Below are positions 42,150 to 50,903 of a DNA stretch of 64,000 nt, one piece after another. The notes under the pieces were generated by a model. The model did not search any database, was not told the DNA's origin, and was given only the letters and a program-made list of their open reading frames with translations. The position numbers and the translations under genes are program-made. The stretch is from Selenomonadaceae bacterium. GTDB lineage: Bacteria; Bacillota; Negativicutes; Selenomonadales; Selenomonadaceae. The DNA lies in the NCBI GenBank assembly GCA_017535925.1, contig JAFXTD010000047.1:1-64000 (forward strand). The letters run 5' to 3'. The first letter of the stretch is position 1. Every line of letters starts with the position of its first letter.

Positions 42150-43134
42150 TACAAATCTGTTTGGTTATGCGACAAGTGAACTTTCGCAAGACGCTTTCAT
42201 TTGTTGGTTGTTGTCTCATGCAAAAACCAATAATCAAAATAAAAATCCCGCAATTACTCAATGTGCACTTGATGTTATTCACGAAATTCCTCAACTAAGC
42301 AAAGCGACCGATATTTCGGATATTTGGCGGCAGTTCAGCACAGGAAATGTGCGCATTGACATTTTATTGAAAATTGACAATTACAAAGTCATCATTGAAG
42401 ATAAAATCGGCAGTGCGGCAACCGACTCTCAAATTCAATCTCAAAAGAATGCTCTTATTGCTTCGGGCGTTCCTGCCAATCAAATTATCTGCGTCTTTTA
42501 TAAAACTGTTCCGCAATGTTATCGACCCAAAACAGCAGACAAAATTTTTAATCGTGCAGATTTGCTCAAGATTTTCAATAAGTACAAAACGATTATTCAC
42601 AGCGACATTTTTATTGACTATGTGGAGTATCTTGAAAACTTTGATCACGAAGAAAATTTGTATAAGACTTTGCCTGTTTCTCAATGGTGGGGGGCACCTT
42701 ACATGGGATTTTTTGAACATCTCATAAAGACAGGGCTTGTCTCCAAGCAAAATTGGTGGGGATATGTTCCAAATCCAAACGGCGGATTTATGTGCTTGTC
42801 TTGGCATCCTTTGTCTTACAATGAACTTGACAACATAGGTTTAACGGAAGAATATTGTGATGAATTTAAACTTCAGATTGAGAATGATAAAATTGCCGTT
42901 AAAATAAGTGCCGATTTCGGGAAATGTGACAAAGCTAAAGTTATTCGCGCACGTCAAGCGATTTTCGACTATTTTCAAAAGTGCATACCCTATTTTAAAA
43001 AACCTCAACGTCGGGTGTTCGCTAATTGGATGACCGTAGGTTATATCCGCTATGACGAAAACAATTACGCAAATCAAATAAAATTGATGAACGCCACATT
43101 TATTCAGATGAAAACAAATTTTAAGTTCCCTTGA
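42142..43134 (+). CDS. PD-(D/E)xK nuclease superfamily protein
   Basis: A 330-residue protein. The N-terminus LFGYATSELSQDAFICWLLSHA and the motif RIDILLKIDNYKVIIEDKIGSAATDSQI form the catalytic Asp...Glu-x-Lys core typical of the PDDEXK_4 family. The C-terminal part is unrecognised. It is translationally coupled to the Sel1-repeat gene (ATG within that gene's end; no strong RBS). Similar nucleases are found as accessory or defence genes; the DNA target is unknown. Confidence 0.75.
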   Translation: MNDTNLFGYATSELSQDAFICWLLSHAKTNNQNKNPAITQCALDVIHEIPQLSKATDISDIWRQFSTGNVRIDILLKIDNYKVIIEDKIGSAATDSQIQSQKNALIASGVPANQIICVFYKTVPQCYRPKTADKIFNRADLLKIFNKYKTIIHSDIFIDYVEYLENFDHEENLYKTLPVSQWWGAPYMGFFEHLIKTGLVSKQNWWGYVPNPNGGFMCLSWHPLSYNELDNIGLTEEYCDEFKLQIENDKIAVKISADFGKCDKAKVIRARQAIFDYFQKCIPYFKKPQRRVFANWMTVGYIRYDENNYANQIKLMNATFIQMKTNFKFP

Positions 43135-43180
43135 AGGAATCGGGCAGGAGTCGTTTACAATCTGTTGGAGGAAAATTTTT

Positions 43181-44623
43181 ATGGCATACGAGGCACTTTA
43201 TACACGCGGTCGCCCGAAAACTTTATCGCAACTAATCGGGCAAGAGCATATCTCAAACGCTTTGGCACGAGCAATTTCCAACAAGCGATTGTCCCATGCC
43301 TATCTTTTGGTCGGCACGCGAGGCACGGGCAAAACTTCAACGGCGCGTCTCTTATCCAAGGCGATGAATTGCGAAAGAGTTCACGCGGCGCAAGAGGAAG
43401 GGCGACCTTTGGAGAGAAAAGAAATTCCCTGCAACAAATGCGATTCATGTCGAAACTTTGATTCTTCGCCGGACAATGTGGAATTCGACGCGGCATCCAA
43501 TCGTTCGGTCGAGGAGGTCAAACGCCTTTTATCTTCGGCTTATCTCGCGCCGCTTCGGGCTCGTGTCAAAACTTTCATAATCGACGAGGTGCACATGCTT
43601 TCGTTCGAGGCGGTCAATTCGATTTTGAAATTGATAGAGGAGCCGCCGCCGAACGTGGCATTTTTTTTGGCGACGACGGAGCTTAACAAAGTCCCGATGA
43701 CAATTCGTTCGCGTTGCCAAGTTTTGAACTTCCGATTGATTCCGCAGACAACAATCGCGCCGTATCTTTTGACTTTGGCACGACGCTTGAACGTGACTTT
43801 GCAGGAAGAGGCGGCAAAAAAAATCGCTCGGCTTGCTGAAGGTTCAATGCGCGATGCCCTCACTTACCTCGACCAGTGCTACGCCATGTCGGACAAAGAA
43901 ATTACTTTGAACGACGTGAACGAAACGCTGGGACTTATCTCCGATGAAAACCTCGACGATGTAATTGCTGCGGTCAAGTCCAAGGACAGGGCGGCGGTCG
44001 GCAACGCGATAACGCGAGCATTTCGTTCGGGCTTGTCGGCGAATGTGATAGCCGAATCTTTAATCACTCGGCTAAGAGACATGGAATTTGAAATGCTCAA
44101 TCGCGACGAAAAAAATTTTTCCGAACCGGACAGAATAATCGACGCCTTACGCTCGGCGACGGGTGAAATGTACGGCTCCGGCATTCCCGATATTATTTTG
44201 GAAATGGCGTTGATGAAACTCACTGCGCCTTCACAAAATTTTATCGCAATGCCCGTTCAAGCTCCGACAACCGAAAAACTTGACGAGGGAAAAAAATTTT
44301 TCTATGATGTTGTAAATTCGTTGAGCGCGGAAGACATGAGATTAGCGGCGGCAACCGATAATGCATTCGTCACGGGTTTTTCGAACGACACTTTGACTGT
44401 AAGTTTCAAGGCAGAGTCTATGGCAAGATTGTTTAAAAATCACATAGCGAACTGCGAACGGGAACTTTCAAAAAAGGCGGGGCGTGCGATAAAAATTTCC
44501 GTCGTCATTGATGAGAAATTGCCTTCGTCTTCTTCGAGGGGCATGTCCGAAATTGCCCGCGCCAATCTGGATAATGCGAAGATAGTTTTCAATGCTACCG
44601 GCGAAACAAAATTTAATGATTAA
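43181..44623 (+). CDS. dnaX: DNA polymerase III subunit gamma/tau
   Basis: Clamp-loader ATPase, 480 residues. MAYEALYTRGRPKTLSQLIGQEHI start, Walker A GTRGTGKT (45-52), a Cys cluster (MNCE..., CNKCDSC) for zinc, Walker B FIIDEVHML, and sensor motifs NVAFFLATTELNKVPMTIRSRCQ. The C-terminal tau-like part is short. GGAGG precedes the ATG. It begins the dnaX-ybaB-recR cluster. Confidence 0.96.
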   Translation: MAYEALYTRGRPKTLSQLIGQEHISNALARAISNKRLSHAYLLVGTRGTGKTSTARLLSKAMNCERVHAAQEEGRPLERKEIPCNKCDSCRNFDSSPDNVEFDAASNRSVEEVKRLLSSAYLAPLRARVKTFIIDEVHMLSFEAVNSILKLIEEPPPNVAFFLATTELNKVPMTIRSRCQVLNFRLIPQTTIAPYLLTLARRLNVTLQEEAAKKIARLAEGSMRDALTYLDQCYAMSDKEITLNDVNETLGLISDENLDDVIAAVKSKDRAAVGNAITRAFRSGLSANVIAESLITRLRDMEFEMLNRDEKNFSEPDRIIDALRSATGEMYGSGIPDIILEMALMKLTAPSQNFIAMPVQAPTTEKLDEGKKFFYDVVNSLSAEDMRLAAATDNAFVTGFSNDTLTVSFKAESMARLFKNHIANCERELSKKAGRAIKISVVIDEKLPSSSSRGMSEIARANLDNAKIVFNATGETKFND

Positions 44624-44636
44624 GGAGAGATTTCAA

Positions 44637-45011
44637 ATGGCACAACAGGGATTCGACTTGAACGCGATACTTAAGCAGGCTCAAGCTTTGCAACAGAGTT
44701 TCGAGGAAAATAAAGCTCGGCTCAAAAAAGAAACGGCAACGGCTCAAGTGGGCGGCGGCATGGTCAGTGCGACGGTCGACGGTGAAAAAGTTGTCAAGGA
44801 AATAAAAATCGCGCCCGAACTCGTGCAAGAAGGCGATGTAAATGCGATTGAAGATTTGGTCGTCAGCGCGGTCAATGCTGCCAACGTCGAGATTGACAAA
44901 AAAATTTCGGCGAACATGTCGGCATTCGCGGGCAATGCTCTCGGCGGCTTGGGCGGCTTGGGCAACATGAACGATTTGATTGGAAAATTCTTGGGCGGCG
45001 GCAAGGCGTAA
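44637..45011 (+). CDS. YbaB/EbfC-family nucleoid-associated protein
   Basis: A 124-residue DNA-binding protein. Central features AILKQAQALQQSFEENKARLKKETATAQVGGGMVSATVDGEK and EIKIAPELVQEGD are the family core. The C-terminus is Gly-rich (NALGGLGGLGNMNDLIGKFLGGG). AAGGAGA precedes the ATG. It is conserved between dnaX and recR. Confidence 0.93.
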   Translation: MAQQGFDLNAILKQAQALQQSFEENKARLKKETATAQVGGGMVSATVDGEKVVKEIKIAPELVQEGDVNAIEDLVVSAVNAANVEIDKKISANMSAFAGNALGGLGGLGNMNDLIGKFLGGGKA

Positions 45012-45012
45012 T

Positions 45013-45284
45013 TTTCTTTCCCCCGTCTTTGCCAAAGAGTGGGCACGCAGAATCGCTGTCGTGATTCGGAGTTTGTTTCTTCGATTGAACGTTTAATGAG
45101 TTTTAGTTTTTTGAAAAACTTTTTCTTTGCTTGCCCAAAGAAAAAGTTACAAAAAGAAAGGGCACCTCGCAGGGGCGTCAGTCGTTCGTAGGTCGGAGGT
45201 TGAGATTACCCGCAATGTAGAGTGCCGCTGTATTTCGCATCACGCGAAATGGTCGCGGCGAGGCCGTCATCCATGACGGCCTCA
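45013..45284. repeat. Family-2 intergenic element (copy 1)
   Basis: It begins TTTTCTTTCCCCCGTCTTTG, continues with GCCAAAGAGTGGGCACGCAGAA, then a CTTTTTCTTTGC / CCCAAAGAAAAAGT inverted repeat. After GGGCACCTCGCAGGGGCG there is a second inverted repeat (ATTTCGCATCACGCGAAAT). It ends in the palindrome GGCCGTCATCCATGACGGCC. A second copy lies at 55.35 kb in front of nrfH. Together with the following bases it fills the gap before recR. Confidence 0.75.
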
Positions 45285-45326
45285 AGTTTCGTTATCTTGT
45301 AAAATTTTTTTCACGGGAAATTTTTT

Positions 45327-45926
45327 ATGAGTTCAAAAGCAATGGCGGCTCTGGTCGAGTCGCTTACAAAATTGCCGGGCGTCGGTACAAAAACGGCAGC
45401 TCGGCTCGCTTATCATATCGCGGCAATGAAAACCGACGACGTGGAAAATTTGGCGGCGGCGATTCGTTCCGTCAAAGTCGACACTCACGCCTGCGAAATT
45501 TGTTTCAATACCATTGACGCCGATAAAATTATTTGCGACATTTGCGCCTCCGAAAGACGCGACGGAAAAATTATTTGCGTCGTCAAGGATGCCAAAGACC
45601 TCGACGCCATAGAACGGGCGGGCACTTTCGACGGTAAATATCACGTGACGGGCGGCTTGATTTCTCCGCTGGCAGGCGTTTCGCAAAATGATATTCGTCT
45701 GCGCGAACTGATAAAGCGTGTCGACGATGATAAAGTTGAAGAAGTGATTATCGCGTTCGAGCCGACGGTCGAAGGAGACGCAACGTCTCTTTTTATTTCG
45801 CGGCTGTTAAATCCTTTGGGCGTCAAGGTCACGAAACTTGCACGAGGCTTGGCGGTCGGCGCGGACTTCGCGGGAACGGACAGCTTGACTCTTGCCAAAG
45901 CCATAGAAAATCGCGTACCGGTTTAG
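45327..45926 (+). CDS. recR: Recombination protein RecR
   Basis: A 199-residue DNA-binding ring protein that works with RecFO to load RecA at gaps. Helix-hairpin-helix (LTKLPGVGTKTAARLAYHI), a C4 zinc finger (CEICFNTIDADKIICDIC), and a Toprim domain (ICVVKDAKDLDAIERAGTF, then AFEPTVEGDATSLF). The usual dnaX-ybaB-recR order is kept, but a family-2 repeat separates it from ybaB. The RBS is weak (CGGGAAA). Confidence 0.96.
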   Translation: MSSKAMAALVESLTKLPGVGTKTAARLAYHIAAMKTDDVENLAAAIRSVKVDTHACEICFNTIDADKIICDICASERRDGKIICVVKDAKDLDAIERAGTFDGKYHVTGGLISPLAGVSQNDIRLRELIKRVDDDKVEEVIIAFEPTVEGDATSLFISRLLNPLGVKVTKLARGLAVGADFAGTDSLTLAKAIENRVPV

Positions 45927-45998
45927 CTGTTGGCTGTTAGCGGTTAGCTGTTAGAAAAATTTTTCTGAAAGCTGAAAGCTAAAAGCTGACAGCTTTTT
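45927..45998. repeat. Tandem GTTAGC/AAAGCT words with a terminator-like hairpin
   Basis: It contains GCTGTTGGCTGTTAGCGGTTAGC words, then CTGAAAGCTGAAAGCTAAAAGC. The end AAAAGCT-GAC-AGCTTTT followed by Ts (45981-45999) can terminate recR transcription. Similar words flank the repeats at 340-355, 17.85 and 48.07 kb. Confidence 0.6.
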
Positions 45999-46027
45999 TT
46001 GCACGAACGGGCTTTATCTGGTATGAT
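45999..46027 (+). promoter_or_regulatory. Promoter of galU
   Basis: TTGCAC (45999-46004), 17-base spacer, TATGAT (46022-46027) with an extended TGG just before it. Confidence 0.7.
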
Positions 46028-46054
46028 TAAAAAAAATTTCAAGGAGTGGTTTTT

Positions 46055-46945
46055 ATGAAAGTCAGAAAAGCAGTCATACCCGCCGCAGGATTGGGCACGC
46101 GCTTTTTGCCCGCGACGAAGTCTCAACCGAAAGAAATGTTGCCGATTGTCGACAAGCCGACGATTCAATACATAATTGAGGAGGCGGCAGCGGCGGGCGT
46201 CGAAGATATTATCGTTGTGACAGGGCGCAATAAACGTTCGATTGAAGATCACTTCGACCGCTCGATTGAATTGGAACTTGAACTTGAACGCACGGGCAAG
46301 CAGGAACTTTTGCAGATGGTCAAAGAAATTCCCTCCATTGCCAACATTCATTTTATTCGCCAAAAGCAGCCGCTCGGTTTGGGTCACGCCGTCTTGACTG
46401 CCAGCCACTTTATCGGCGAAGAACCTTTTGCCGTTTTGCTCGGCGATGATGTTGTCGTTTCAAAAAAGCCCGTCCTTCAACAGATGGTCGAGGTCTTCAA
46501 CGAATACAGGACTTCGATTCTCGGCGTGCAGGAAGTCGCGGAAGAAGTCGTTCACAAATACGGCATTGTCGATTGCAAGCCTGTCGACGACAACATTTTC
46601 AAAGTTAAAGATTTGGTTGAGAAGCCTGCGCGGGAAGTTGCACCGAGTCACATTGCGATTTTGGGCAGATACATTTTGACGCCGACGATTTTTTCTTACC
46701 TCGAAACTCAAGAGCCGGGCGCGGGCGGCGAAATTCAGTTGACCGACGGACTCAAACGCCTTGCCAAGAACGAGGCAATGTACGCTTACATTTTCAAGGG
46801 GCACCGCTACGACGTGGGAACCAAGATGGGTTTCCTTCAGGCGAACATTGAATTTGCCTTGCGCAACCCCGAAACTGCCAATGACTTGAAAAATTATCTT
46901 ACCGCCCTCCACGAAAACATGGAGGCAATGCTTGACTATGATTGA
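46055..46945 (+). CDS. galU: UTP-glucose-1-phosphate uridylyltransferase
   Basis: Makes UDP-glucose for envelope polysaccharides; 296 residues. Nucleotidyl-transferase motif AVIPAAGLGTRFLPATKSQPKEMLPIVDKP, LGLGHAVL, the LLGDDVV metal site and VEKP are complete. ATG 46055 is eight bases after AAGGAG; a GTG nine bases earlier is the RBS region. It overlaps dpaL by 14 bases. Confidence 0.95.
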   Translation: MKVRKAVIPAAGLGTRFLPATKSQPKEMLPIVDKPTIQYIIEEAAAAGVEDIIVVTGRNKRSIEDHFDRSIELELELERTGKQELLQMVKEIPSIANIHFIRQKQPLGLGHAVLTASHFIGEEPFAVLLGDDVVVSKKPVLQQMVEVFNEYRTSILGVQEVAEEVVHKYGIVDCKPVDDNIFKVKDLVEKPAREVAPSHIAILGRYILTPTIFSYLETQEPGAGGEIQLTDGLKRLAKNEAMYAYIFKGHRYDVGTKMGFLQANIEFALRNPETANDLKNYLTALHENMEAMLDYD

Positions 46946-48083
46946 CGTAAAAATAATTCCCAATTCCTCATTCCTCATTCCTAATTGCTCTGTCGACACT
47001 TCGGCTTACTCTTTCGCCGCGACGGAGTCTGTCCGCAAATTGCACACGTCATTGAAAGTTTACAAGGAAACGCCTCTGCTTGAGCTGAAAAATTTTAAAG
47101 GCGTTCGTTCGATTTTTATAAAGGACGAATCTCAACGTTTCGGGCTCAAGGCGTTCAAAGGTCTCGGAGGCATTTGGGCGATTTACAAAGTTATCAGTCA
47201 CGAACTCGGCTTGGACAATCCGACGCTCGAAGAAATTTTTTCTCACCGCGACAAACTTTCCGAAATGACTTTTATCACGACGACCGACGGCAATCACGGC
47301 AAAGGAGTTTCTTGGGCGGCAAAAATTTTCGGTTGCAAGTCGTTCGTCTTCATGCCCAAAGGCACCGTTGAAATTCGGGCGCAGGCAATTCGTGACGCCG
47401 GCTCTGCTCAAGTTCAGATAACCGATTTAACTTACGACGACTGTGTTAAATTTACGGCGCGCCTCGCCGAAGAAAATCATTGGCATTTGATTCAAGACAC
47501 CTCGTGGGCGGGCTACGAAGAAATTCCCGCGCAGATTATGCTAGGCTATTCGACTTTGGCTTACGAGGCTTTGAGGCAAATGAATTATCAGCGACCGACG
47601 CATATTTTTTTGCAAGCGGGTGTAGGTTCAATGGCGGGCGCGATTGCTGCAGTGTTCGCCGAAAATTTCAAAGACAATCCTCCGAGAATCACAATCGTTG
47701 AGCCGAAAGAGGTTGCCTGCTTTTATGAGACAATGCGAATCGGCGACGGACAAATTCATTCGGCGACGGGCAACGGTCAAACGATGATGGCAGGCTTGAA
47801 TTGTGCGACGCCCTGTGAAATTGCTTGGAAGATTTTAAGACGATACGCCGCAGACTCCGCGACAATTTCCGACGACGTTGCCGCCGAAGCCATGAAAGTT
47901 TTGGCGAAAGAAAAAATCATTTCGGGCGAATCGGGCTGCGCGGGTTTTGCCTTAGCCAATGCCGCTCTTGATTCTCCCGAACTTCGACAAGCCCTCGAAC
48001 TCGACGCGAACTCGATTATTTTTTTGATAAACACGGAAGGCGACACCGACCCCGACAACTACGTTAAAGTGATTAGTTGTTAG
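46932..48083 (+). CDS. dpaL: Diaminopropionate ammonia-lyase-like PLP enzyme
   Basis: A 383-residue fold-type II PLP enzyme that splits 2,3-diaminopropionate into pyruvate and ammonia. PLP Lys region FIKDESQRFGLKAFKGLGG, TTDGNHGKGVSWAAK, and the QAGVGSMAGA phosphate-binding loop support the call. TTG 46932 is six bases after GGAGG; ATG 46938 is the alternative. Codons 9-17 (NSSFLIPNC) are encoded by a dispersed AATTCC word repeat, so the N-terminus is lengthened by a repeat. It overlaps galU by 14 bases in another frame. Confidence 0.88.
   Translation: MTMIDVKIIPNSSFLIPNCSVDTSAYSFAATESVRKLHTSLKVYKETPLLELKNFKGVRSIFIKDESQRFGLKAFKGLGGIWAIYKVISHELGLDNPTLEEIFSHRDKLSEMTFITTTDGNHGKGVSWAAKIFGCKSFVFMPKGTVEIRAQAIRDAGSAQVQITDLTYDDCVKFTARLAEENHWHLIQDTSWAGYEEIPAQIMLGYSTLAYEALRQMNYQRPTHIFLQAGVGSMAGAIAAVFAENFKDNPPRITIVEPKEVACFYETMRIGDGQIHSATGNGQTMMAGLNCATPCEIAWKILRRYAADSATISDDVAAEAMKVLAKEKIISGESGCAGFALANAALDSPELRQALELDANSIIFLINTEGDTDPDNYVKVISC
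46955..46988. repeat. AATTCC word repeat inside dpaL
   Basis: Words AATTCCCAATTCCTCATTCC followed by TCATTCCTAATTGC. The same words lie in intergenic DNA at 25.38 and 50.86 kb and, in related form, at 148-212. Confidence 0.6.
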
Positions 48084-48257
48084 CTTTTAGCTGTTAGTGA
48101 TTAGAAACTAGAGCGTGTTGGTAAATTCAAAAGCAACGGGTAGTGAGTGCCCGGCCGTCATGGATGACGGTCGCACAAAAGAAAAGTAGATTTAAAAAAT
48201 TAAACTTAATGATTAGACCAATCGAAGCCGCCGTTTTAATTTACCAACATCTCCTAG
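48066..48257. repeat. Family-1 element, best-defined copy, with CTAG ends
   Basis: Left flank words GATTAGTTGTTAGC; the element itself runs 48108-48257 (150 bp). Left end CTAGAGCGTGTTGGTAAATT and right end (reverse complement) CTAGGAGATGTTGGTAAATT form a terminal inverted repeat of about 20 bases. Interior: CGGCCGTCATGGATGACGGTC and a half CAAAAGAAAAGTAG module only. Non-coding, lies just before the GT2-GH3 gene. Confidence 0.8.
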
Positions 48258-48274
48258 TGGAAAGGAATTAAAGC

Positions 48275-50839
48275 ATGCAATCTTACAAGGTCTCCGTCGT
48301 TACTCCTTTTTGCAATGTCGATATGAAAATGTTTCGGAAGTGTTGCGAATCGGTCAAGCGGCAGACAATCGGCTTTGAAAATATTCAATGGATTGTCGTC
48401 TTGCACAACACGGAGGAAAAATATCACGAGGCAGTTCACGCGCTCCTCGACGGCTTTGAAAATGTTATCGTCAAGAGATTGGATAACGACATACGCAATC
48501 CATCTTCACCGCGAAATTTCGGAATGAAATTTGCGACGGCTCCTTACTTGGGTTTCCTCGACGCCGACGACAGCTACACGCCGCAGTGTTTTGAAAAAGC
48601 TCTCTTCCACCTGCAAAAGACAAATTCTCAAATGGTCGTCTTCCGCCGCCAATACGAATTGGAAAGAGATGACCTTATGGCGTGGACGGAACTTTTTCTT
48701 TTGAACCAGACGCAGGAGGAAATTGTCGTTGACCGCACGCATTGGGACGATAAGAAAATCTTCAGCGGCATTTGGGGCATAATAACCTCGCGCCTCTACG
48801 ACAGAGAATTTTTGACACGAAACAATATCGCTTTCGACGAGACACTAAACTACGGCGAGGGCGTGCATTTCCTTATCGAGGCTTACGGCAAAGCCGACCG
48901 CGTTTGCTACCTGCCGCAATTTATCGGCTACAATTATTTTATCAACAGCGGTTCGATTGTTCAGAGCATGAAGAAAAAATCCGGCGCGATTATTCTTTCC
49001 TATGCTGCAAGCCTCAAAAAAGTTTTCGACGCGGGCTTTCACAACGGAATTTATATGGATTGGACGATTGCCGCGCTGTTGACGATGTATTCAAGCGTTT
49101 TGATTCAGACAAAAAATTTGACACCGACCGAACGCCTTAAGATTAAAGAAATTCTTGAGCCGTATGTCCATATGATTCCGCTCTTGCCTGTCACGAAAAT
49201 TGATTCGGAGGAAGATGTCAAGACTTATTACGAATTGCCCCGCGAAGTAATTTTGCAACCCGAAAATTTTTCAAGCGGCAACCGTGTGCAAAGTCTTTGG
49301 AACGGTCAAAAAGTTTTAAATGAAATTCTTCGCCGCAACCAAAATACGGATTACGGCAAGCGTTATAATTTTTCGGCAGTGCGGACGGCGGAAGGTTATC
49401 AAGCTCGCGTGCCGCTGTCCGATTACTCAACTTATGCGGCGTTCGTCGAACTTCAAACAAAAATCGGAGAAAGTTGCATTTCAACTTCCGAGCCCGTGCC
49501 GTATTATCTTTTGACTTCGGGGACGACGGGTGAGGCGCGCCTTATCCAAACGACGCAAAAACATTTGCAACCGTACCTTGACGCTTTCACGCAAATCGTT
49601 CGCGGCAAGACGACCTTCGCGCTGTTTGAAAGTCTGCCGCTGAAAAAACGCTACAACGACCGCTCGTTCCTCAATTCGGTTTCGGGAATGGTGCTGTCGG
49701 AATTTTTCCGCTACGAACGAAACACACTGGGCAGCGCGGAGGCAAAATTCACTTCGCCCGAAGCTTTGATGTTCCCGAAAGAGGCAATGGACACAATGTA
49801 TTTGCGGTTGCTGTTCGCGCTGAAGGAACGCAACGTTGAGCAAATATTTTCGCCGTTCACTTGGGGCATCGTCGAGGCGTTCGCCTTCCTTGAAAATAAT
49901 TGGGAGGCTCTTTGCAACGACATCGAACTCGGCAAAATAACTTTCGCGCTTGACGTTCCCGAAGAATTTTTGCGCAGAATGAACGGCTTGCTTCTGCCCG
50001 ATAAAGTTCGTGCTCAAGAGTTGCGGGAAATTTTCCGTGAAGGTTTTGATAAGCCCGTTGCTCAACGCATCTGGAAAAATCTTCGTCAAATCATTGCGGC
50101 GGGTTCGGGCAGTTTCAAAATCTACACCGCGCAAATGAAACGCTACACCGGCGACTTGCCTCACTCCAACGGATTTTTTGCCTCGTCAGAAATGTTGGCG
50201 GGCAAAGCAATTGACGACAGCGACGACTACGAACTTATTTCCGATTTGAATTTTTATGAGTTCCTGCCCGTCGACGATACGCGCCCGATTTTTTTGAGTG
50301 AGGTTGAGGTCGGCAAGGATTACGAAATTATTTTGACGAATCAAGCGGGGCTTTATCGCTATCGCACCGAAGATATTATTCACGTCAAGGCTTGCGACGA
50401 CGGCAAATTGATTTTCTCATACGTCGGGCGAAAAAATGATAACCTCAAGCTCGGAGCCGCCGTCATTTCGGAAAATGATATTTACGAAACGATTGACGAG
50501 GTCGGGAAGAAATTTAACTTGGGCATTGTCGATTTTGCTTTCTTCGCCGAAAACGAACGACTGATGATTTTGTTGGAGCCGAAAAAAAATTACAGCGGCG
50601 AAGACTTCACGGAAATTATTTCTGCGATTGATGAAACTCTTTGCAAAAAAAATCTTTCCTACGCCGCCGCCCGAAAAAATAATTTGCCGTGTTGCAAAGT
50701 CGGTTGGAATCAGGTACAAACGCATTTGCTTTATCGCGACGTGGAACGCTTCACCAAAAAGACCGCGCCCGACCAAATCAAACCGACGCACCTTCTGAAC
50801 ACCGCCGATAAGATAAAATTTTTCTTGTCGAATACATAA
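48275..50839 (+). CDS. Glycosyltransferase family 2 fused to a GH3-type acyl-adenylating domain
   Basis: An 854-residue two-domain protein. Residues about 1-250 are a GT-A glycosyltransferase (SVVTPFCNVD, DxD motif in FLDADDS at 94-100, NYGEGVHFL). Residues about 325-854 are a GH3 (plant auxin-responsive, ANL superfamily) domain: NTDYGKRYNF, VPLSDYSTY, P-loop YLLTSGTTGEARLIQTT (about 411-427), QAGLYRYRTEDII and a C-terminal lid. GH3 enzymes adenylate a carboxylate and join it to an amine. A polysaccharide or lipid acylation role is inferred. AAAGGA lies before the ATG. No break or frameshift is seen at the junction, so the fusion is genuine in this sequence. Confidence 0.88.
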   Translation: MQSYKVSVVTPFCNVDMKMFRKCCESVKRQTIGFENIQWIVVLHNTEEKYHEAVHALLDGFENVIVKRLDNDIRNPSSPRNFGMKFATAPYLGFLDADDSYTPQCFEKALFHLQKTNSQMVVFRRQYELERDDLMAWTELFLLNQTQEEIVVDRTHWDDKKIFSGIWGIITSRLYDREFLTRNNIAFDETLNYGEGVHFLIEAYGKADRVCYLPQFIGYNYFINSGSIVQSMKKKSGAIILSYAASLKKVFDAGFHNGIYMDWTIAALLTMYSSVLIQTKNLTPTERLKIKEILEPYVHMIPLLPVTKIDSEEDVKTYYELPREVILQPENFSSGNRVQSLWNGQKVLNEILRRNQNTDYGKRYNFSAVRTAEGYQARVPLSDYSTYAAFVELQTKIGESCISTSEPVPYYLLTSGTTGEARLIQTTQKHLQPYLDAFTQIVRGKTTFALFESLPLKKRYNDRSFLNSVSGMVLSEFFRYERNTLGSAEAKFTSPEALMFPKEAMDTMYLRLLFALKERNVEQIFSPFTWGIVEAFAFLENNWEALCNDIELGKITFALDVPEEFLRRMNGLLLPDKVRAQELREIFREGFDKPVAQRIWKNLRQIIAAGSGSFKIYTAQMKRYTGDLPHSNGFFASSEMLAGKAIDDSDDYELISDLNFYEFLPVDDTRPIFLSEVEVGKDYEIILTNQAGLYRYRTEDIIHVKACDDGKLIFSYVGRKNDNLKLGAAVISENDIYETIDEVGKKFNLGIVDFAFFAENERLMILLEPKKNYSGEDFTEIISAIDETLCKKNLSYAAARKNNLPCCKVGWNQVQTHLLYRDVERFTKKTAPDQIKPTHLLNTADKIKFFLSNT

Positions 50840-50847
50840 CAAGCAGG

Positions 50848-50884
50848 AACTAATTCCCAATTCCCCATTCCAAATTCCCAATTG
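50848..50884. repeat. AATTCC word repeat
   Basis: Words AACTAATTCCCAATTCCCC followed by ATTCCAAATTCCCAATTG, between the GT2-GH3 gene and the TAXI receptor gene. Confidence 0.55.
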
Positions 50885-50903
50885 ATAAAAAGGAGGTTTC
50901 ACA

